Shown here piece by piece: positions 1 to 6,480 of a stretch of 7,475 bases of DNA. Numbering within the stretch: position 1 is the stretch's first letter; every line of letters starts with the position of its first letter. The translations under genes were made by a program, and so were the position numbers. Under the pieces are notes generated by a model that searched no databases, had not been told where the DNA came from, and saw nothing but the letters and a program-made list of their open reading frames with translations. This stretch comes from DATJUF01 sp035502655 (lineage in GTDB: Bacteria > Desulfobacterota > Binatia > Binatales > Binataceae). The stretch spans positions 1 to 7,475 of the forward strand of contig DATJUF010000301.1 of NCBI GenBank assembly GCA_035502655.1, written 5' to 3'.

Positions 1-352
1 GAGCGGCGGGCGGCGAAAGATCACCCGCTGCGGCGGTTGCGATTGATGGCCGATGCGGGGTTGCGCCAATTGAGTCCGCGGCTCGACGCGATCTATGCAA
101 ACCGCGGACGCCCGCCGATTGCACCGGAGCAGCTGTTGCGCGCACTCTTGCTGCAAGTGCTCGACACGGTGCGCCCGCCCTGATGATCCCCGCAATCCGG
201 CGATCGATTTTCATGGCGGGCGAAGGACTAATGCGGCGCATCAATCGGCCACTGACCCGCAAGCACGGCTGTACAAGAAGGCCAGCGGCCAGGAGGCAAA
301 GCTGTGCTGCCTGGGCCATCTGCTGATGGAGAATCGCAACGGCTTATTATAG
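1..352 (+). pseudogene. IS5-type transposase remnant with internal deletion and frameshift
   Basis: This is a non-functional fragment of an IS5-like (DDE) transposase. From base 1 the first frame reads an N-terminal DUF772/InsH-type domain (HPLRRLRLMADAGLRQLSP, then GRPPIAPEQLLRALLLQVL) and stops at 181-183. The family signature resumes in the second frame at about 180, with NPAIDFHGGRRTN, a TDPQARLYKK block and LMENRNGL, and ends at a TAG at 350-352. The stretch expected between TVR and the DFHG block, roughly 100 residues by my recollection of the family and including the first catalytic Asp, is missing. The sequence after GL is also missing. The 5' end lies outside the window. No terminal inverted repeat or target duplication is visible near 352, so the true edge of the element cannot be placed. 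Family assignment is firm; the subgroup within IS5 is not. Confidence 0.85.
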
Positions 353-479
353 GAGTCTAAAGAATTCGGAAATACTCCGTCCCAGTAATGATCTGAAGCG
401 CCCTCGTTAGTCATTCAGGTACGGGATGCCAGCGCGGAGGCATGACCAAGTGGCCTCGGGTCACTGGCTCAGTCTTCAT

Positions 480-497
480 GGAACAAATAGCTGTTCC
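480..497. repeat. Short inverted repeat downstream of the HxlR gene
   Basis: The arms GGAACA (480-485) and TGTTCC (492-497) are perfect reverse complements around the 6-base loop AATAGC. It lies 43 bp past the stop codon of the minus-strand HxlR gene. It could fold as a small transcript-end hairpin, but no U-rich tract follows on the minus strand, so I do not call a terminator. The rest of 353-539 holds no gene I can support. Confidence 0.35.
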
Positions 498-539
498 TCC
501 CGCTTCGAATCGGATGGAAGAGAACTCGAGCAGGAGCGG

Positions 540-1064
540 TCAAGCGGTCTTTTTGGCTTCGCGAGCGACTTTCCGGCGCTGCGATGCGGTATCGTGGCCG
601 GGCATAGCGCGGCCCTTAAGGGCTGGTCCCGGCCGAACGCTCATCTCGCGGGCATCAATTTTCAATTCGCAGCTCGGACAGACGAGTTTGGGCGTGATCG
701 TGTGGCCGCAGGGCTGATGGACCAATTCCACCGGGACGCCCGCGCGTCCAGCCATCCAACGGTCGCCCCACTCAGTCATCGTGGCGATTAATGGATAGAG
801 ATCAAATCCTTTCTCGGTGAGCCGATACTCGAAGCGACGCGGGTGCTTTTCGTACATGACGCGTCTAAGAACCCCGTCATGCACCAGCTTACGCAAACGG
901 TCCGACAGCCGATGCGGCGTCAACTGCAAATCCTGCTGAATCGCGTCGAACCTGCGGATGCCGAGGAGGACATCGCGGATGACTAGCAAGGTCCAGCGGT
1001 CGCCGACGACTGACAGCGTGCGTGCGACCGAACAGGTCATCGTGTCGATTTGTTGCCAGCGCAT
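540..1064 (-). CDS. HxlR-family winged-helix transcriptional regulator
   Basis: This 174-residue protein is a DNA-binding regulator of the HxlR/MarR-like type, probably acting as a dimer. The HxlR domain is clear: Cys11 in TCSVARTLSVVGDRWTLLVIRD (10-31), the LLGIRRFD segment, the recognition helix around HRLSDRLRKLVHDGVL (51-66) and the wing RRFEYRLTEKG. Many HxlR proteins carry a conserved N-terminal Cys that in some members senses electrophiles or redox state; whether Cys11 does so is inference. The C-terminal extension has Cys119, His121, Cys129 and Cys132 (CGH then CPSC), resembling a small zinc-ribbon tail. I chose ATG 1064 because related proteins begin MRW and an AGG lies just upstream. 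The alternative TTG at 1100 would put the start against the predicted operator and core promoter. It follows the oxidoreductase gene on the same strand after a 97-bp gap that contains an operator-like site, so it is probably autoregulated. The effector is unknown. Confidence 0.92.
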   Translation of the reverse strand: MRWQQIDTMTCSVARTLSVVGDRWTLLVIRDVLLGIRRFDAIQQDLQLTPHRLSDRLRKLVHDGVLRRVMYEKHPRRFEYRLTEKGFDLYPLIATMTEWGDRWMAGRAGVPVELVHQPCGHTITPKLVCPSCELKIDAREMSVRPGPALKGRAMPGHDTASQRRKVAREAKKTA

Positions 1065-1104
1065 CTGCCTGGGATTCTCGCACAACCTCTGATACAACAC
1101 TAGA

Positions 1105-1121
1105 TTCCAAATCAGAAGTTA
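1105..1121. promoter_or_regulatory. Operator-like site before the HxlR gene
   Basis: TTCCAAATCAGAAGTTA, with TTC-N7-GAA arms, matches the site at 1927-1943 in 15 of 17 positions. On the minus strand a -35-like TTGGAC (1131-1126) lies 8 bases before the TTC of the site. This is close to the 9 and 10 bases seen at the other two promoters. The -10 box is poor. The site ends 41 bp upstream of ATG 1064, which fits autorepression by HxlR. Binding is inferred, not shown. Confidence 0.6.
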
Positions 1122-1161
1122 ATAGGTCCAATAGCCCAGCACGACTCGTTGAGCCTCGCGC

Positions 1162-1638
1162 TCATGCAGGGCCAATCGGTTCGAGAATCACCACAGGGAT
1201 CTGCCGCGAACTCGCTCGCTTCTGGTAGTCGTCGTAGGGCGGATACATCGCCGCCATCTTCCCCCAGCCCCGCGTTCGTTCGTCGCCGCTCGCCGTGCGC
1301 GCGCGGGCCCGCATGCGCCTCGCGCCCACTCGGATTTCGCACTCCGGATTCGCTCTCAGATTCACGTACCAGCCTGGATGCGCTGGCGCGCCGCCCTTTG
1401 AACCGATGACGACGTACTTGCCATCCATCTCCTGGTAGAGGAGCGGCAGCGGACGGAGCTTGCCGCTCTTCGCGCCGCGCGCGATCAGGAGCAGCGTCGG
1501 CAGCGGGCCGGGTCCGCCGCCAATGGCCGAGTCCCACAGGTGCGCCTTTTCGGGTTCGGAGAGATAGAGCTCCACGTGGTCCTTGATCCACTTCGGCATT
1601 GCTTCTGGGAGCTTTTCGAATTCTTCTTTTTCGCTCAT
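1162..1638 (-). CDS. Ddn-like (nitroreductase family) deazaflavin-dependent oxidoreductase
   Basis: This 158-residue protein is a split-beta-barrel flavin/deazaflavin oxidoreductase of the Ddn (DUF385) type. Family members reduce nitro-compounds, quinones or enones, typically with F420H2. The family hallmarks are visible in order: LLLIARGAKSGKLRPLPLLY (50-68), then YVVIGSKGGAPAHPGWYVNL (75-94), ANPE (97-100), the YPPYDDYQKR segment (132-141) and the closing IPVVILEP (147-154). Length is normal and no signal peptide is seen. ATG 1638 is preferred over the TTG two codons upstream because AAGGA sits 7 bases before the ATG. The gene is oriented away from the operon starting at 2002 and reads towards the HxlR gene. 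Cofactor use is uncertain: F420 biosynthesis is not visible here, and proteobacterial homologues may use another flavin. A role in reducing an electrophilic intermediate would fit the GST nearby, but that is inference. Confidence 0.88.
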   Translation of the reverse strand: MSEKEEFEKLPEAMPKWIKDHVELYLSEPEKAHLWDSAIGGGPGPLPTLLLIARGAKSGKLRPLPLLYQEMDGKYVVIGSKGGAPAHPGWYVNLRANPECEIRVGARRMRARARTASGDERTRGWGKMAAMYPPYDDYQKRASSRQIPVVILEPIGPA

Positions 1639-1644
1639 GATCAA

Positions 1645-1911
1645 TTCCTTTAGTCGAGCTCTGGCAATCTCCGAAATTGCGGGGCCGATCTCCTACAGCT
1701 TAAGGGATTTGCCGCCGAAGAAATATTCCGCGGCCGGCCGTTCGCCAAGAACCATCGCTCACTCACGCTTTCGCCCGTTCGATCTTTTGCATGTACGGAT
1801 CCGCTGCGGAAGGCAATTAAGCGACTCGTAGATTTCAGCCTCGAACATGAACTTTCGGATCACGTTTGATGCTCCTGCTGTGCCCGAATCGTCCGCAACG
1901 CGGACTCGGCC
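1645..1911 (-). other. Gene-poor stretch with a possible gene remnant
   Basis: No intact gene is evident. On the minus strand, one frame reads FMFEAEIYESLNCLPQR (down to about 1801) and another continues with DPYMQKIERAKA and a TGA at 1763-1765. A single missing base near 1800 would join them into a protein-like C-terminus ending 125 bp before the oxidoreductase start. I do not recognise the family, and no start or body remains upstream because the operon promoter begins at 1912. This could be a decayed gene tail or chance. The rest of the stretch shows no terminator or RNA gene. Confidence 0.25.
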
Positions 1912-1940
1912 TTGACAGATACTAAATTCCAAAATAGAAG
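1912..1940 (+). promoter_or_regulatory. Predicted promoter of the enoyl-CoA hydratase operon
   Basis: A perfect -35 hexamer TTGACA (1912-1917) is followed after 17 bases by TAGAAG (1935-1940), a weak -10. The -10 lies inside the first operator-like site, as expected for a promoter controlled by steric repression. Transcription would start near 1947, leaving a leader of about 55 bases before ATG 2002. Confidence 0.6.
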
Positions 1941-1943
1941 TTA
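1927..1943. promoter_or_regulatory. Operator-like site 1 of the operon promoter
   Basis: TTCCAAAATAGAAGTTA covers the end of the -35/-10 spacer and the -10 box. It differs at two positions from the site upstream of the HxlR gene and at one position from the site at 6531-6547. The TTC and GAA arms are inverted around a 7-base centre. The likely ligand is the HxlR protein encoded at 540-1064, inferred from site sharing and proximity. Confidence 0.65.
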
Positions 1944-1955
1944 GTCAAGAGTTGA

Positions 1956-1972
1956 TTCTGAAATAGAAGCGA
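1956..1972. promoter_or_regulatory. Operator-like site 2 of the operon promoter
   Basis: TTCTGAAATAGAAGCGA keeps the TTC-N7-GAA arms and the AATAGAAG core of site 1, 29 bp downstream of it. It falls just after the predicted transcription start, so a second dimer bound here could block initiation or early elongation. Confidence 0.55.
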
Positions 1973-2001
1973 CGATCCGCGAATACTACCGCTGGAGACT
2001 A

Positions 2002-2790
2002 ATGATGGGCAAGGTGCGTTTCGAAACGTCGGATGCTCTCGGCTTGATCACTTTGGCCAATCCGCCGTTAAATCTGTTCGACCAGGAATTAATCGAAGAT
2101 CTCCGGGCGGCTGTAGGCCAGGCCCGGCAGCATTCACTCAGGGCGTTGCTCGTGCGTGCCGAAGGAAACAACTTTTCCGGCGGCGCTGATGTCGCGATTT
2201 TCAAGAATAAGACGGCTGAGGAAGCGCGCCAGCACTTCACCAGCCATCTGCGAACGATCGCCGATCTCGAAGAACTGCCGTTTCCAACCATTGCTGCCGT
2301 GCGGGGGGCTTGCATAGCGGCGGGACTGGAACTCGCGCTGGCATGCGATCTCATCTGGGCGGCTTCTTCTGCCCGCTTCGGGCAGGCCGAGGCATCGATC
2401 GGCACGACCACGCTGCTTGGCGGCGTTCAACGGCTGGCCGAGCGCGCCGGTCCGAGTCGCGCTCGGGAAATTATTTATACGGCTGGCCAATACGACGCTG
2501 CGACGTTCGAACGATGGAATATCGTGAACCGAGTGGTTCCTGTCGAAAAGCTTGAGACGGAGACGCGAGCCTTAGCTGAGCGACTCGCTAGTGGCGCAAC
2601 GCTCGCCTACGCGGCCGGCAAGGAGATCGTGCGAGCATATCTGGAGGGAGGCATCCGTGCGGCCGATGCCGTGGTGGGCGAGATCGCCCCTGCGCTATTT
2701 GAGACTGCTGACATGCGCGCGGGTGTTAATGGCCTGCTCGAATACGGGCCTCGCCAGTTTCGCGACAAGGTCATCTTTCAGGGTCGCTAG
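2002..2790 (+). CDS. Enoyl-CoA hydratase/isomerase family protein
   Basis: This 262-residue crotonase-fold enzyme probably adds water across the double bond of a 2-enoyl-CoA in a beta-oxidation-like step. The oxyanion-hole segments are FSGGADV (58-64) and RGACIAAGLELALACD (101-116). Glu110 and Glu130 are 20 residues apart and align with the two catalytic glutamates (144 and 164) of mitochondrial enoyl-CoA hydratase, so hydratase chemistry looks intact. The usual LIPGAGG segment is replaced by TTTLLGG (135-141), a small departure near the acyl pocket. The C-terminus GLLEYGPRQFRDKVIF is typical of the family. GGAGA at 1994-1998 serves the start; ATG 2005 is an equally plausible start because its spacing is better. 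It is the first gene after the predicted HxlR-controlled promoter and is separated from the next gene by 162 bp. Substrate is unknown; an isomerase role cannot be excluded. Confidence 0.92.
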   Translation: MMGKVRFETSDALGLITLANPPLNLFDQELIEDLRAAVGQARQHSLRALLVRAEGNNFSGGADVAIFKNKTAEEARQHFTSHLRTIADLEELPFPTIAAVRGACIAAGLELALACDLIWAASSARFGQAEASIGTTTLLGGVQRLAERAGPSRAREIIYTAGQYDAATFERWNIVNRVVPVEKLETETRALAERLASGATLAYAAGKEIVRAYLEGGIRAADAVVGEIAPALFETADMRAGVNGLLEYGPRQFRDKVIFQGR

Positions 2791-2952
2791 TTATCTCGAT
2801 GCCACCGGCCAAACCACTGTGCCGGACGCCGGCGGCGGGCAGCGCCGGAGCGATCAGTGCATGCTGCGCAATTCAGATACCGCTCGCGTCAAAGTAGAAA
2901 CACGAAACATGAGTCAATCGAGGATTGCGCTTAGTCGGAGGAGAGATCGAAC
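2791..2952 (+). other. Intergenic spacer with GC-rich hairpin and strong ribosome site
   Basis: This 162-bp gap interrupts an otherwise tight operon. A perfect 6-bp GC stem (CCGGCG at 2829-2834, CGCCGG at 2843-2848, 8-base loop) has no U tract, so it is not a standard terminator; it could attenuate or stabilise the message. GGAGGAGAG from 2937 precedes ATG 2953. No convincing internal promoter and no full operator copy is visible. Confidence 0.4.
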
Positions 2953-3717
2953 ATGAAACCTGTTTGTTTGGTTATAGGTGCCGGGGCGGGTATCGGTGGA
3001 AATGCCGCTCGACGCTTTGCGCAAGAGGGTTATCACGCTTGTCTGTGCCGGCGCAGCGACTTGGACGGACTGAATAGAATGGTGGACGCGATCAAAAACG
3101 GCGGAGGTTCGGCAACCGGATTTCTCCTCAATGCGATCGAGGCAAACTCCATCGAAGAGCGGGTTGCGGCAATCGAAGCCGGCATTGGTCCCATCGAAGT
3201 CGTGGTTTACAACTTGGGTGCGCAGATTGGCGATAGGGCGTTGAAAGACACATCGCTCAAGGCTTTTGAAACAGGCTGGCGACTGGGGACGTTCGGCCTG
3301 TTTCGCCTCGCGTCGGCCGTATGCCCGCTGATGGAAGCCCGCGGCAAGGGAACAATCCTCGTGACCTCAGCAACCGCGGCCATGCGCGGGAATGCCGGGC
3401 AACATTCCCATGCGGCGGCGATGGGCGGGCGACGAATGCTCTGCCAGACACTCAACGCGGAGTTCGCATCGAAAGGAATCCACGTCGCGCATATCGTGAT
3501 CGACGGCGCCGTGGATGCGCCCGACACTTTGGGAAAAATGCTCGGACCGGAAAAGTTCCAACAGCTGAGAGAAACCCGAGGCAACGAACATGATGGACTG
3601 ATGCTTCCCACGCAGATAGCGGAGACCTACCTACACCTCGCGCGACAACATCGATCGACCTGGACCTTCGAGATCGACCTGCGGGCATTCTCCGATCGTC
3701 CATGGTGGAATCACTGA
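2953..3717 (+). CDS. Atypical SDR-fold protein lacking catalytic Tyr and Lys
   Basis: This 254-residue Rossmann-fold protein belongs to the short-chain dehydrogenase/reductase superfamily and resembles the SDR subgroup known to lack the active-site Tyr (SDR_c10, cd05373). The nucleotide motif GAGAGIG (9-15) is intact, VVVYNLGA (83-90) replaces the usual NNAG strand, and Ser139 sits in the active-site strand VTSATAAM. Aligning the helix by its conserved Gln (LCQTLNAEF) puts His153 at the Tyr position and Met157 at the Lys position. The usual catalytic Asn on helix 4 appears to be Gly112. Classical dehydrogenase catalysis therefore seems unlikely; NAD(P) binding may persist. The C-terminal signature IAETYL..RQHRSTW is shared with the next gene. 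Possible roles are a structural partner of another SDR subunit or an enzyme with altered chemistry. The frame is open, with a good ribosome site and no sign of decay, so it looks under selection. Confidence 0.88.
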   Translation: MKPVCLVIGAGAGIGGNAARRFAQEGYHACLCRRSDLDGLNRMVDAIKNGGGSATGFLLNAIEANSIEERVAAIEAGIGPIEVVVYNLGAQIGDRALKDTSLKAFETGWRLGTFGLFRLASAVCPLMEARGKGTILVTSATAAMRGNAGQHSHAAAMGGRRMLCQTLNAEFASKGIHVAHIVIDGAVDAPDTLGKMLGPEKFQQLRETRGNEHDGLMLPTQIAETYLHLARQHRSTWTFEIDLRAFSDRPWWNH

Positions 3718-3777
3718 GTAATCCCCATCGAACCCGCCTCTGACTTATCTCCCTGAAGACAGATAGGAGAACGGAAC

Positions 3778-4560
3778 ATGACTCAATCCGTCCAACGCGA
3801 CGCTGAATCTTCCAAGCAAGACGTAGCACTCATCGTTGGGGGCGGTCCCGGAATAAGTTCGAGCTGCGCCAGACTGTTCGCGAAAAAAGGCATGAGGGTC
3901 GCCATCGCAGCGCGGAATCCGGACAAATCGGTCCTGCTGAATCTTGAGAAAACGCACGACGTGCGCCGATACGCATGCGATGCAAGCGAAGCAGCGGCAG
4001 TGGAGCTGCTCTTCCAGAATGTTGTTCGAGACCTTGGGACTCCTACCCTTGTCGTGCACAACATTGACGGCCGGGTTGCCGGAATCTTTCGTAAAGCGAT
4101 TATCGACGCTGACCCGGCTATGGCGCTAGAGACAGTTCGGAACTCCGCGTTCAGCGCGTTTTTGGTGGGTCAGCAGGCAGCGCGACTCATGCGCGAAAAC
4201 AAACCCAACGCCAACGGCGCGAAGGGGACGATCATCTTCACCAATGCAAGCGCAGCCCTCAAAGGCTTCCCTTTGAGCGCCGCCTTTGCGATGGCGTGTC
4301 AGGCCAAGTCTGGACTCGCACAGAGCATGGCAAGGGAACTGATGCCGCAGGGTATCCACGTAACAAATGTGCCGATCGATGCCGCGATTGGCTGGACGCA
4401 GGAAGACGGTACCCGAGCGCACCGGCTGGCAGGAACCAGTATCGACGACAACATGGCCGACCCAGACTGCATCGCGGAAACCTATTTGCAGTTGCATCGC
4501 CAGCATCGCTCGACTTGGGCGTTCGAGGTCGTACTACGGCCATGGGTCGAGAAATGGTGA
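3778..4560 (+). CDS. Second atypical SDR-fold protein, paralogue of the upstream gene
   Basis: This 260-residue protein has the same architecture as its upstream neighbour and probably the same complex or pathway. Its glycine motif GGGPGIS (21-27) replaces the final Gly by Ser27. The usual NNAG is HNIDG (94-98). The active-site strand is FTNASAAL (154-161). Aligned by AQSMAREL (181-188), Phe170 occupies the Tyr position, as in SDR_c10 proteins. The Lys that this subgroup normally keeps is Cys174; a Lys at 177 is three residues too late. The C-terminal IAETYLQLHRQHRSTWAFE (232-250) matches the upstream protein in 16 of 19 positions, then ends LRPWVEKW, typical of this subgroup. AGGAGA at 3765-3770 precedes the ATG, in a 60-bp gap after the first SDR gene. 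Whether it binds NAD(P) or catalyses anything is open; a heteromer with the upstream protein is a reasonable inference. Confidence 0.88.
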   Translation: MTQSVQRDAESSKQDVALIVGGGPGISSSCARLFAKKGMRVAIAARNPDKSVLLNLEKTHDVRRYACDASEAAAVELLFQNVVRDLGTPTLVVHNIDGRVAGIFRKAIIDADPAMALETVRNSAFSAFLVGQQAARLMRENKPNANGAKGTIIFTNASAALKGFPLSAAFAMACQAKSGLAQSMARELMPQGIHVTNVPIDAAIGWTQEDGTRAHRLAGTSIDDNMADPDCIAETYLQLHRQHRSTWAFEVVLRPWVEKW

Positions 4561-4574
4561 CTCAAGGCGCTGAA

Positions 4575-5207
4575 ATGTTGCATGAACTGACGCTGTTCGG
4601 CAGCGGAACCAGCCGCACGATGCGAGCGCACTGGATGTTGCTGGAACTGGGTCTTGACTACGAAAGCCGCCCGATTAAGCCGCGCAGCGGCGAGACGCTG
4701 ACTGAGCAATTCAGACGGCTGAATCCCCGCCACAAGATTCCGGTCCTTCAACATAAGTCGTTTGTGCTTACGGAAAGCGCTGCGATCCTTCAGTACTTAA
4801 GCGACACCTTTGCGGATCGGACCAAGCTGTATGTGCCCCAAGATGCGCGTGCGCGGGCTTCGCTAAGCGAGTGGTGCTATTTTATCATGACCGAACTCGA
4901 CGCCGCTTCGCTTTATGTTGTACGCCGGCACGAGGGGCTCGCGTCCGTCTACGGCGAAGCACCGTCGGCCGTCGATTCGGCCAAAACCTACTTTCTTCAT
5001 AACCTGGAAGCGATGGCGCCTCGAATCGCTGAGGCCCAGTATCTGTTTGGAGAGCTACTCAGTATAGCCGATATCCTACTGGCCACCTGCCTCGATTGGG
5101 CATCTGCCAGCGGCATCGCTCTTCCCCAAGCAGCGGCCGATTACCGGCGAAGGATGGCACGGCGCCCCGCCTATCAAGAAGCGCTGGCAAGGAATTTCAG
5201 CGCCTAA
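4575..5207 (+). CDS. Glutathione S-transferase family protein
   Basis: This 210-residue protein has both GST domains. The N-terminal thioredoxin-like domain begins LTLFGSGTSRTMRAHW (5-20), where a Ser in the SGTS turn is the likely glutathione-activating residue. It continues to the cis-proline strand KIPVL (54-58) and the glutathione-binding ESAAI (67-71). The all-helical domain has the N-capping box SIADILL (163-169), with Ser163 and Asp166, and a closing RRMARRPAYQEAL (192-204). It would conjugate glutathione to, or remove it from, an electrophilic substrate in the cytoplasm; the subclass is not clear. I chose ATG 4575 because AAGG lies 7 bases before it and family members start at this point. 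An in-frame ATG at 4554 overlaps the SDR stop codon but lacks a better ribosome site. The short distances to both neighbours (14 and 22 bp) imply co-transcription and shared metabolism. Confidence 0.92.
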   Translation: MLHELTLFGSGTSRTMRAHWMLLELGLDYESRPIKPRSGETLTEQFRRLNPRHKIPVLQHKSFVLTESAAILQYLSDTFADRTKLYVPQDARARASLSEWCYFIMTELDAASLYVVRRHEGLASVYGEAPSAVDSAKTYFLHNLEAMAPRIAEAQYLFGELLSIADILLATCLDWASASGIALPQAAADYRRRMARRPAYQEALARNFSA

Positions 5208-5229
5208 GCCTGTCTTATGGAGCAGTGCG

Positions 5230-6423
5230 ATGTCAGGACCCCTGGAAGGTGTGCGAATCCTTGATCTGACCACCATGGTAGCCGGTCCCGCCGCCGCGAT
5301 GATCCTCGCGGACCAGGGGGCCGACGTTATCAAGGTCGAGCCGCCGGGCGGTGATCTGATGCGGCGCTTCACGTTCAGGCGCGATGGCATGCCGGCTTCA
5401 TTTCTATCTTGCAACCGCAACAAGCGTTCGCTGGCAATCGATCTCAAGACCGCCGAGGGCCACACCATTATCGAGAAGCTGATCGCGACCGCCGCTGTTC
5501 TAGTTCATAACTTTCGGCCAGGCGCCGCCGAGCGTATTGGGCTTGGCGAGAATGGCGTCCGCTTGATCCGGCCCGACATTATTTATGTGTCGATCAGTGG
5601 ATTCGGCGAGAAAGGCCCGTACGCGGGCCAACGGGCATATGATCCTGTAATTCAAGCGCTCTCCGGCCTCGCCGATATACAGCGTGATCGCGATACGAAC
5701 AGGCCGCGTATGGTACGAACTATTATCGCGGACTATACGACCGCACTGACCGCGGCGCAGGCAATCACTGCGGCGCTTTTTGCGAGGCAGCGATCAGGAC
5801 AAGGGCAGCACCTGCGCATTGCGATGCTGGACGCGATGATTGCCTACTTGTGGCCTGAAGCTATGCCCAGCCTCACCTTCATCGGCGAGGAACGCGATCC
5901 GTCCGATGGTGACGTCGGCCCCGACCTCATCTTTGCGACCCAGGATCGCTATATCACGGCGGCAGCACTTTCGGATGATGAATGGGCTGGCATGTGTCGC
6001 GCGCTCAACCGCGAGGATCTCATAGAAGATCCCAGGTTCAAGACGGCACAGGATCGGAGCATCAATGCGGTCGAACGCCGCGAAATCGCTTCTGCTGAAT
6101 TGGAGAAGTGGACCGCTAATGAGATCTTGCCACGCCTGCTTGCCAATGACGTCCCCTCCGCTCCCGTTGTCAGCCGGTTTGAACTCCTTAGCGACCCTCA
6201 GGTACGAGAAAACCAAATCCTGGAGGAGCTTGAGAGTGACGATTTCGGGAGAGTTCGCCAGCCGCGCCCGGCGGCGCGCTTTGACCTGACCCCTTCTACA
6301 ATCCGCAAGCTCGCGCCGAGGCTGGGCGCGGACAACGAGTCTATCCTGAGCGAATTAGGATACCGCGCAGAGGACATCGAGCGTCTGAAACTTAATCGGA
6401 TTGTGCATCAGCTTCCGGCCTGA
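5230..6423 (+). CDS. CaiB/BaiF class III CoA transferase
   Basis: This 397-residue enzyme moves CoA from a donor thioester to a carboxylic acid; some family members are racemases instead. Family landmarks appear in order: LEGVRILDLTTMVAGPAAAM (5-24), LADQGADVIKVEPPGGD (26-42), NRNKRSLAIDLK (62-73), VHNFRPGAAERIGL (92-105), ISGFGEKGPYAG (122-133), YDPVIQALSGL (137-147) and IIADYTTALTAAQAI (165-179). Asp168 aligns with the catalytic Asp169 of formyl-CoA transferase, so it should be active. The C-terminal part (NDVPSAPVVSRFELLSDPQV, 306-325) is the usual small-domain linkage. GGAG at 5219-5222 lies 7 bases before the ATG. It is the last gene of the operon. With the enoyl-CoA hydratase at the operon head, it likely provides CoA activation of the pathway acid. 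Donor and acceptor cannot be told from sequence. Confidence 0.93.
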   Translation: MSGPLEGVRILDLTTMVAGPAAAMILADQGADVIKVEPPGGDLMRRFTFRRDGMPASFLSCNRNKRSLAIDLKTAEGHTIIEKLIATAAVLVHNFRPGAAERIGLGENGVRLIRPDIIYVSISGFGEKGPYAGQRAYDPVIQALSGLADIQRDRDTNRPRMVRTIIADYTTALTAAQAITAALFARQRSGQGQHLRIAMLDAMIAYLWPEAMPSLTFIGEERDPSDGDVGPDLIFATQDRYITAAALSDDEWAGMCRALNREDLIEDPRFKTAQDRSINAVERREIASAELEKWTANEILPRLLANDVPSAPVVSRFELLSDPQVRENQILEELESDDFGRVRQPRPAARFDLTPSTIRKLAPRLGADNESILSELGYRAEDIERLKLNRIVHQLPA

Positions 6424-6480
6424 ATCGAGAATAGTCCGCCGCATCGCCGGTGCGAACGAATGAGACATTATCAACTGACG

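Noticed and set aside
1065..1100. Longer HxlR protein starting at TTG 1100
   Set aside because: It would start next to the predicted operator and core promoter; the ATG at 1064 has an AGG upstream and gives the MRW start usual for close relatives.
1112..1591. 159-residue open frame on the minus strand overlapping the oxidoreductase
   Set aside because: It is another frame of the Ddn-like gene, rich in Arg, Gly and Ala and without family motifs; the other frame carries all the conserved motifs.
2829..2848. GC-rich hairpin as an intrinsic terminator after the hydratase gene
   Set aside because: The stem is only 6 bp with no following T run, so it is listed only as a spacer feature.
2888..2903. 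Partial operator-like match (AAAGTAGAAAC) in the hydratase-SDR gap
   Set aside because: Only the GAA half is present and there is no TTC arm at the right distance, nor a promoter with the shared geometry.
3746..3770. Alternative small hairpins (TATCT/AGATA and TCTCC/GGAGA) around the ribosome site of the second SDR gene
   Set aside because: Stems of only 5 bp that are expected by chance; no evidence of translational control.
4296..4574. Upstream extension of the GST open frame to 4296
   Set aside because: It overlaps almost 260 bp of the second SDR gene and its translation is unlike any GST; the GST fold begins at the ATG at 4575.
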